NCBI RefSeq assembly: GCF_042660675.1
Contig: NZ_JBHSUL010000012.1
Coordinates: forward strand, 1 to 64,000
DNA: 64,000 nucleotides
Reading direction: 5' to 3'
Source of the DNA: Marinilactibacillus sp042660675
GTDB lineage: Bacteria; Bacillota; Bacilli; Lactobacillales; Carnobacteriaceae_A
Shown: positions 59,308 through 64,000 of the stretch, piece by piece
Layout: each line of letters opens with the position of its first letter
How positions within the stretch are numbered: the stretch's first letter is position 1
Translations under genes and position numbers: made by a program
Notes under the pieces: generated by a model
What the model was told of the DNA's origin: nothing
Seen by the model: only the letters and a program-made list of their open reading frames with translations
Databases searched by the model: none

Positions 59308-59354
59308 AGAAAAAGCAGAGTATCAGTTCATTCTGACTACTCTGCTTTTTCTTT
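59306..59354. terminator. Bidirectional terminator between Fra-like and acetyltransferase genes
   Basis: A stem of about 17 bp (AAAGAAAAAGCAGAGTA with TACTCTGCTTTTTCTTT) carries T-rich tails on both strands. Confidence 0.88.
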
Positions 59355-59377
59355 ATAAGTTGATAGATATGTAAAAT

Positions 59378-59863
59378 CTATTTAGTTAAAGCCATTCTCA
59401 ACATTGTTGAAGTATATTGGTCTCGCTCGCTATTGAATTCTTCAACAATATTAAATCCTTTTTTGAGATAAAAATTTTTCCCGATTTTGTTTTCTTTTTG
59501 TACATTTAAATAAAGCTTTCTCAGACCCTTTATATGATTTAATCCTTGATTCAGCAAAAGTGTTCCTGTCCCTCTATTTTGATATCTTGGATCGACATAT
59601 ATAGCCCCTAGCTCAACTTCTCCGGATTTTTTTGCGTTAGAATAATTAGCAAATCCAATAATTTCATTATTGTGTTCGGCTACAAATATTATAGAATGTT
59701 CTAAGCGTCTCTTCATGCTATCATCACTATATGCTGAATCCAGAAATTTTTCTTGACCTGCTAAAGGAATGATATCTTTATATGTAAACTTCCAGGTAAG
59801 TCTCGCTACACTCTGTACTTGTTTTGTATCTTCTAGTTTCATTTTACGAATGGCGGTATTCAT
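59378..59863 (-). CDS. GNAT-family N-acetyltransferase
   Basis: This 161-residue acetyl-CoA-dependent acetyltransferase has the acetyl-CoA loop region YQNRGTGTLLLNQGL and the strand LGAIYVDPRY. A substrate cannot be assigned; relatives acetylate amino-sugars, peptides or protein N-termini. AAAGGAG precedes the ATG. It lies between the Fra-like gene and tRNA-Leu and seems monocistronic. Confidence 0.85.
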   Translation of the reverse strand: MNTAIRKMKLEDTKQVQSVARLTWKFTYKDIIPLAGQEKFLDSAYSDDSMKRRLEHSIIFVAEHNNEIIGFANYSNAKKSGEVELGAIYVDPRYQNRGTGTLLLNQGLNHIKGLRKLYLNVQKENKIGKNFYLKKGFNIVEEFNSERDQYTSTMLRMALTK

Positions 59864-59943
59864 ATAAATCTCCTTTCAAAATACTTTATTTTTGAAAGTA
59901 TATCATAAAAAATACGTATTCAGTAATGGTCTTTTGAACAAAA

Positions 59944-59985
59944 CAAAAAAGGTGATTTCACTTTGGATATAGTGAAATCACCTTT
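59944..59985 (-). terminator. Terminator of tRNA-Leu
   Basis: A perfect 14-bp stem (AAAGGTGATTTCAC with GTGAAATCACCTTT) is followed by T residues on the minus strand, 16 bases after the tRNA. Confidence 0.9.
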
Positions 59986-60000
59986 TAAATTACTTAATTA

Positions 60001-60084
60001 TGCACACGAGAAGACTCGAACTTCCACGGGGCATCGCCCCACCAGCCCCTCAAGCTGGCGCGTCTACCATTCCGCCACGTATGC
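60001..60084 (-). tRNA. tRNA-Leu (anticodon GAG)
   Basis: The 84-base RNA folds as a class II tRNA. It has an acceptor stem GCATACG/CGTGTGC, a D arm and the anticodon stem CCAGC/GCTGG with loop TTGAGGG, hence anticodon GAG. The long variable arm GGGGC-GAT-GCCCC is characteristic of tRNA-Leu, and the T loop is TTCGAGT. The discriminator is A, as leucine tRNAs require, and CCA is not encoded. It is a single tRNA transcribed from its own near-consensus promoter. Confidence 0.95.
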
Positions 60085-60101
60085 TAAGTGATACAATCAC
60101 T

Positions 60102-60130
60102 ATCATAACAACGTTTTTGAAATGTGTCAA
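60102..60130 (-). promoter_or_regulatory. Promoter of tRNA-Leu
   Basis: A perfect TTGACA (60125-60130) and TATGAT (60102-60107) are spaced by 17 bases, with a TGT extension of the -10. It is the strongest promoter seen in the window and overlaps the intergenic end of the SprT gene. Confidence 0.9.
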
Positions 60131-60144
60131 TCTTATTTTTCAGT

Positions 60145-60618
60145 TCAGGTTCTATTTTGAATGGCTTCTTTCCCTAACAATTCGAGTCTTCCTCTACAAT
60201 TAGAACAGACGTATTTTTCTACATTTACTCTTCTTTTACGGTAATACAGTTGCCCACAATCGGAGCACTGATATTTCCATAATTGCTCGATAGGCTTTCT
60301 TTCCTTTAAAGCGGGTGTGAATCTTAATCCACCCACTTCTTTTAATAAAGCTTTGAAATCTGCATCTTGGTGTCGGTGACCTTTCCCTTCTAAATGCAGA
60401 TGGTAATGACAAAGCTCATGCTTAACGACCCCTTCAAAAATATCCATCCCCAACACTTCCAAAACGAGTGGATTAAAATCTAAGTTATGTGTATTGAGAA
60501 AATATCTTCCTCCGGTCGTCTTTAATCGTTTGTTGAAAACCGCTTTATGTTTAAAGGGTTTTGAAAAACTACTGAGCGATACTTTTTCAACAAATCCTTG
60601 TAAGGTTTTCTGATCCAT
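60145..60618 (-). CDS. SprT-like zinc metalloprotease family protein
   Basis: This 157-residue protein has the SprT-like zinc motif HELCHYHLHLEGKGH (two His and a Glu, with the second His pair close by). A C-terminal zinc ribbon has CSDC and CSNC. It matches B. subtilis YdcK, which likewise lies beside the tex gene. Eukaryotic relatives (SPRTN) degrade DNA-protein crosslinks, but the bacterial role is untested as far as I know. It is 59 bases downstream of tex, with a hairpin in the gap. Confidence 0.88.
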   Translation of the reverse strand: MDQKTLQGFVEKVSLSSFSKPFKHKAVFNKRLKTTGGRYFLNTHNLDFNPLVLEVLGMDIFEGVVKHELCHYHLHLEGKGHRHQDADFKALLKEVGGLRFTPALKERKPIEQLWKYQCSDCGQLYYRKRRVNVEKYVCSNCRGRLELLGKEAIQNRT

Positions 60619-60638
60619 AAAATACTCCTTATGCTAAA

Positions 60639-60666
60639 GAACGAGATGCATAGCGGCACCTCGTTC
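60639..60666 (-). repeat. Hairpin between tex and the SprT-like gene
   Basis: GAACGAG-N-TGC pairs with GCA-N-CTCGTTC (11 bp with one wobble). On the minus strand it is followed by only TTTAGC, then the AAGGAG ribosome site. It may be a weak terminator setting the tex:sprT ratio. Confidence 0.6.
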
Positions 60667-60677
60667 TCATCACACTT

Positions 60678-62855
60678 TTATTCTTTTCCGAGCATCGTTA
60701 ATGCAATACGTCCTTTTTGCATATCCACTGAATCGATCCAGACCTTTACAATATCTCCAACAGCGACCGCTGCACTTGGATGTTTAATGAACTTTTTGCT
60801 TAGTTTTGAAATATGAACAAGTCCATCTTGTTTGACGCCGATATCTACAAATGCACCGAAGTCCACAACATTACGAACGGTTCCTTCAAGCTCCATTCCC
60901 GGCTTCAAGTCTTCCATTGTTAAGACATCTGTTCTGAGTAGCGGTGCTGGCATATCATCACGCATATCTCTTCCCGGGGCAACAAGGGCCTTCACTACGT
61001 CTTTTAGTGTTTCTGAACCTAGTCCTGTTGCTTCCAGTACTTTTTCTTCATCTAATAATTTTACACGCATACTCAACTCTTCTGACCCAATATCTGATTT
61101 CTTCAATCCAGCCATCTCAATAATCATTTTAGCTTCTTTATACGTTTCTGGGTGAATCCCTGTATGGTCAAGTGGTTCTTTTCCATCGGGAATTCTAAGG
61201 AATCCAACTGCTTGTTCATACGCTTTCGGTCCGAGTCGTTTAACTTTTTTAAGTTGTGCTCGACTTGTAAATTTGCCATTTTCTTCTCTAAACGTTACAA
61301 CATTTTCAGCAGTTGTTTTGGTCAAACCGGCAATATGTTTCAGTAAAGCAGCACTGGCAGTATTAACGTTCACACCAACCTGGTTAACCACTGTTTCAAT
61401 GACAAAGTCCAACTGTTCGGTTAACTTTTTCTGAGATACATCATGCTGATATTGACCAATACCAATGGATTTTGGATCGATTTTCACTAGTTCTGCTAAC
61501 GGATCTTGAAGTCTTCTAGCAATACTGACGGCACTTCTTTCTTCAACTTGCAAGTCTGGAAACTCTCTTCTCGCTTCATCACTTGCAGAATAAACTGAAG
61601 CCCCGGCTTCATTTACAATAACATATGCGACTTTATGTGCTGATTCTTTCAGATTTTCCGCAACAAAGGTTTCTGATTCTCTACTTGCAGTTCCGTTACC
61701 AATGGCTACTGTATCTACACTGTATTCCTCAATCATTTTCTTGAATCGATTTGCGGCTTCTGCTCTTTTTTGTTGAGAAGCTGGTTTATGCGGATAAATA
61801 ACGTCAATGGCCAATACTTTTCCAGTCGCATCGATCACTGCTAATTTACAGCCTGTCCGGTAAGCAGGATCTAATCCTAAAATTGTCTGATCTTTAAGTG
61901 GTGCTTGCAGCAATAGATTTCTCAGATTTTCTCCAAAGACTTCAATAGCTTGTTCTTCTGCTCTTTCAGAAAGGTCATTACGAATCTCTCTTTCAATCGC
62001 TGGTCCGATGAAGCGTTTGTAAGCTTCACTGATAGCTTCTTTTACTTTTTTTACAGCTGGAGTCAAGTGAACACTTTTGATTTCTTGTTTGATCATATAG
62101 TGTTCGATTCGGTCTTCGTCCACTTCAATGTTCACAGAAAGGACGCCTTCTTTTTCTCCTCTGTTCAATGCCAGAATACGGTGCGCAACAAGCGACTTGA
62201 TTGTCTCTGAATATTCGTAATACATTTCATAGACCGCTTTTTCATCTGCTGTCTTGTCTTTGACAGTTGAAAGAACTGTCCCATTTTTACTTGTGTAGTC
62301 TCGAATCCATTCACGGTATTGAGGATTGTCAGAAATATATTCAGCAATAATTTCATGTGCTCCTGCTAAAACTTCTTCCACAGTCAATACTTCTTTTTCT
62401 TCATCAATATAATTTGCGGCTTCGTTTTCAAGTTCTGCGTCAGGGAAAGACAATAACCAATCTGCAAATGGTTGAAGCCCCTGCTCTTTCGCAATCGTTG
62501 CCTTTGTGCGACGTTTTTGTTTGAAGGGTCGGTACAAGTCTTCTACTTTTTGCATTTTTGTCGCTTTTTGAATGGCTTGCTCAAGCTCTGCTGTTAATTT
62601 GCCTTGCTCTTCAATAGAAGCAATCACGTCTAATTTTCTTTTTTCGATGTTTTTTAAATAAGTATGACGTTCTTCGATTTCTCTAATTTGTACTTCATCC
62701 AGTGATCCTGTTACTTCTTTTCTATAACGGGCAATAAAAGGAACCGTATTTCCGTCCTCTAATAAATCGAGCACCGAGTTGATTTGTTTTTTTGAATAGT
62801 CTGTTAATTCTTTGATTAGTAAATCCATTACTTGTTTATTTTCTGTTTCCACCAA
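60678..62855 (-). CDS. tex: Tex-family RNA-binding protein
   Basis: This protein of about 725 residues (YdcI/Tex) binds nucleic acid through a C-terminal S1 domain (LEGTVRNVVDFGAFVDIG) and influences transcription and stress fitness. An N-terminal helical region, a YqgF-like RNase fold (LGLDPAYRTGCKLAVID) and helix-hairpin-helix motifs (VNVNTASAALLKHIAGL) precede it. The start is uncertain. The ATG at 62864 has GGAG directly against it, whereas TTG at 62855 is nine bases from GGAG and fits the B. subtilis N-terminus, so I chose that. An extended -10 promoter precedes it. Confidence 0.9.
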   Translation of the reverse strand: MVETENKQVMDLLIKELTDYSKKQINSVLDLLEDGNTVPFIARYRKEVTGSLDEVQIREIEERHTYLKNIEKRKLDVIASIEEQGKLTAELEQAIQKATKMQKVEDLYRPFKQKRRTKATIAKEQGLQPFADWLLSFPDAELENEAANYIDEEKEVLTVEEVLAGAHEIIAEYISDNPQYREWIRDYTSKNGTVLSTVKDKTADEKAVYEMYYEYSETIKSLVAHRILALNRGEKEGVLSVNIEVDEDRIEHYMIKQEIKSVHLTPAVKKVKEAISEAYKRFIGPAIEREIRNDLSERAEEQAIEVFGENLRNLLLQAPLKDQTILGLDPAYRTGCKLAVIDATGKVLAIDVIYPHKPASQQKRAEAANRFKKMIEEYSVDTVAIGNGTASRESETFVAENLKESAHKVAYVIVNEAGASVYSASDEARREFPDLQVEERSAVSIARRLQDPLAELVKIDPKSIGIGQYQHDVSQKKLTEQLDFVIETVVNQVGVNVNTASAALLKHIAGLTKTTAENVVTFREENGKFTSRAQLKKVKRLGPKAYEQAVGFLRIPDGKEPLDHTGIHPETYKEAKMIIEMAGLKKSDIGSEELSMRVKLLDEEKVLEATGLGSETLKDVVKALVAPGRDMRDDMPAPLLRTDVLTMEDLKPGMELEGTVRNVVDFGAFVDIGVKQDGLVHISKLSKKFIKHPSAAVAVGDIVKVWIDSVDMQKGRIALTMLGKE

Positions 62856-62890
62856 GATATTCATCTCCAATGCATGTATTCAACTTTTCT

Positions 62891-62899
62891 ATTTTATCA
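62891..62899 (-). promoter_or_regulatory. Extended -10 promoter of tex
   Basis: TGATAAAAT on the minus strand is an extended -10, about 35 bases before the start codon. The -35 (TATTTG) is weak. Confidence 0.45.
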
Positions 62900-62963
62900 C
62901 AAATTCGCTTGATCAAATACCCAAATTCAGTTCTCTCTCGTGGTGACCAAAAGATTAGCGACA

Positions 62964-63005
62964 CAAAGAAAGGTAGAAACGAGCGACCTCGACTTCTACC
63001 TTTTT
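62964..63005 (-). terminator. Terminator of the metallophosphoesterase gene
   Basis: AAAGGTAGAA pairs with TTCTACCTTT, with T-rich tails on both strands. It lies at the metallophosphoesterase stop. Confidence 0.82.
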
Positions 63006-63006
63006 C

Positions 63007-63831
63007 TTATAGATTGATTACGACCAGTGTTTTTTCTAGCTGTGCTTTGAAATTTTTATTGCTCCAATGTCTCTTGTTGCCTAGACACGCAGAAATATAA
63101 GTCCGATCAGTATCTCGATAAGTCTTTCTAAAATGAACGTGCCCCATCAAACTATATTCAATATGGGGATACTTTTTATAAAGCGTTTCGTACGACTTGG
63201 CTCCTAAAAAAGCATTCGCATAATCGTAGATACGACTAGGCAAAGGGACAACAAATTCTGAATGTGTCGCTACATGCGTCATCAAAATAATTTTCCGATT
63301 ACCAACGGATTCAATATCGCTTGTTAGTTGATTTAACATCTCTTTACTGACACTCTGATCGTCCTTGCCCCAGTCTACGTAATGCCGATCATTCCAGGAA
63401 GCAAATTTATATTTTTTCTTGTCGAATTGCTCGATTGAATACTTTTTATGATCTCCATAACCATAATCATACCATCCTGGTGAACCTACAATGGCCCATT
63501 CATCGTTAAGAATTTTAGGACTTCCCACTAGTGACTCTTTTTTTGAAGTAAAAAAAGAGTCAATTTGATTTGTATCTTTCACTTCATGTTCTTTTGACCA
63601 GTAATCGTGATTTCCTGGTGTGAAAAAGACTTGAATCTTAGTAGTTTCTTGAATATTTTCCAGAAATTTCTGGCTTTTTTCGTAGTGATTGGAAATATCC
63701 CCCGCAATTAACAAAATGTCCAATTCTTGATCTAAAATGATTTGTGTGACTAGTGATTCTGCAGTTTCACCTAGTTTTAGCGCTTTTTCATTGATATCTA
63801 TATGCAGATCCGATATCATACCGATTTTCAT
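63007..63831 (-). CDS. Calcineurin-like metallophosphoesterase
   Basis: This 274-residue two-metal phosphoesterase has all five family motifs: SDLHID, AGDIS, GNHDYW, MTHVATH and GHVH. The substrate is unknown; relatives hydrolyse nucleotides, diadenosine polyphosphates or phosphodiesters. Its ATG lies eight bases after the stop of an upstream phosphatase-like gene, and its AAAGGAA ribosome site is in that gene's end, so the two form an operon. A strong terminator follows. Confidence 0.87.
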   Translation of the reverse strand: MKIGMISDLHIDINEKALKLGETAESLVTQIILDQELDILLIAGDISNHYEKSQKFLENIQETTKIQVFFTPGNHDYWSKEHEVKDTNQIDSFFTSKKESLVGSPKILNDEWAIVGSPGWYDYGYGDHKKYSIEQFDKKKYKFASWNDRHYVDWGKDDQSVSKEMLNQLTSDIESVGNRKIILMTHVATHSEFVVPLPSRIYDYANAFLGAKSYETLYKKYPHIEYSLMGHVHFRKTYRDTDRTYISACLGNKRHWSNKNFKAQLEKTLVVINL

Positions 63832-63839
63832 GCTGTGCT

Positions 63840-64000
63840 TTATTCCTTTCGCAAATGGTTGCTATACGCATATCCTTTGTTTTCAATACTATATTGAGCA
63901 ATTATACCTTCCTTGTCAATGACAATACCATGAAGGCTACCGCCATATACAACTCCTCCATCAATACCGATTTTCCCATCATCTGTTTCCCATATTGAGG
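63840..64000 (-). CDS. C-terminal end of a phosphoesterase (PrpE/ApaH-like), cut by the window
   Basis: Only the last 53 residues lie in the window. They include ETDDGKIGIDGGVVYGGSLH, typical of the C-terminus of PrpE-like or serine/threonine-type phosphoesterases (bis(5'-nucleosyl)-tetraphosphatase group). The protein ends HLRKE. It is probably a second metallophosphoesterase, in an operon with the gene that follows it. The identification is tentative because the catalytic motifs lie outside the window. Confidence 0.55.
   Translation of the reverse strand, partial: SIWETDDGKIGIDGGVVYGGSLHGIVIDKEGIIAQYSIENKGYAYSNHLRKE

Noticed and set aside
60000..60203. Plus-strand open frame of 67 codons
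   Set aside because: It runs antisense through tRNA-Leu and its promoter, so it is not a protein gene.
1..64000. CRISPR array, insertion sequences, integrases, prophage genes, rRNA genes or a replication origin
   Set aside because: I scanned for regularly spaced direct repeats, transposase motifs, attachment-site duplications near tRNA-Leu and DnaA-box clusters, and saw none. All coding content looks chromosomal and native.

Overview
The window reads as chromosomal sequence from a low-G+C Gram-positive of the order Lactobacillales. I infer a Carnobacteriaceae-like genus of the Alkalibacterium/Marinilactibacillus/Carnobacterium type, but could not check this against a database. The basis is AGGAGG-type ribosome sites, sigma-A promoters, many U-tailed terminators, the tdk-prfA-prmC-ywlC block, a DUF1146-murA-mbl-epuA block, LtaS-type lipoteichoic acid synthesis, Spx, a glgBCDAP operon and a Tex-SprT pair. 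Almost everything is ordinary core or housekeeping content. I see no insertion sequence, prophage, integrase, CRISPR array or rRNA operon.

Layout. 0.1-4.2 kb: a two-gene ABC system with a giant coiled-coil FtsX permease. 4.4-8.1 kb: an RlmI-like RNA methyltransferase and a lipoteichoic acid synthase. 8.2-10.3 kb: a two-component system. 10.5-14.3 kb: short SSB, EpuA-like protein, Mbl, MurA and DUF1146 (cell-wall elongation). 14.4-18.9 kb: upp and the tdk-prfA-prmC-ywlC translation/nucleotide operon. 19-21.4 kb: manA and an ammonium channel. 21.5-26 kb: a TetR-controlled heterodimeric ABC exporter. 26-31.1 kb: an AI-2E-family permease, a lactonase, and a three-gene quinone/aromatic detoxification operon behind a probable MhqR operator. 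31.1-34.7 kb: glucose-type IIA protein, UppP, a small hypothetical and a purine permease. 34.8-43.1 kb: the glycogen operon glgBCDAP. 43.7-45.9 kb: nfeD-floA plus a third membrane-anchored gene. 45.9-49.9 kb: a predicted ECF vitamin-uptake pair, an aromatic-acid-exporter-type protein, and a UbiB kinase-like protein with a phasin-like partner. 50-54 kb: aldo/keto reductase, spx, YrhK-like protein and malic enzyme. 54.05-54.26 kb: a candidate structured non-coding RNA with its own promoter and terminator. 54.3-64 kb: SGNH esterase, ROK kinase, gamma-glutamyltransferase, two glyoxalase-fold proteins, a small membrane peptide, Fra-like iron chaperone, acetyltransferase, tRNA-Leu(GAG), SprT, Tex and two phosphoesterases, the last cut by the window edge.

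Themes. Envelope building recurs (MurA, Mbl, UppP, LtaS, flotillin). So do carbon storage (glg, ManA, IIA-Glc, ROK) and thiol/electrophile stress (Spx, ring-cleaving dioxygenases, flavin reductase, glyoxalases). The best candidates for something undescribed are the structured RNA at 54.05-54.22 kb, the third gene of the nfeD-floA operon, the hairpin between Shine-Dalgarno and start of glgC, and several well-formed palindromic operators whose regulators are not in the window. Start codons were moved from the longest reading frame wherever a ribosome site or family N-terminus decided it; each case is explained.
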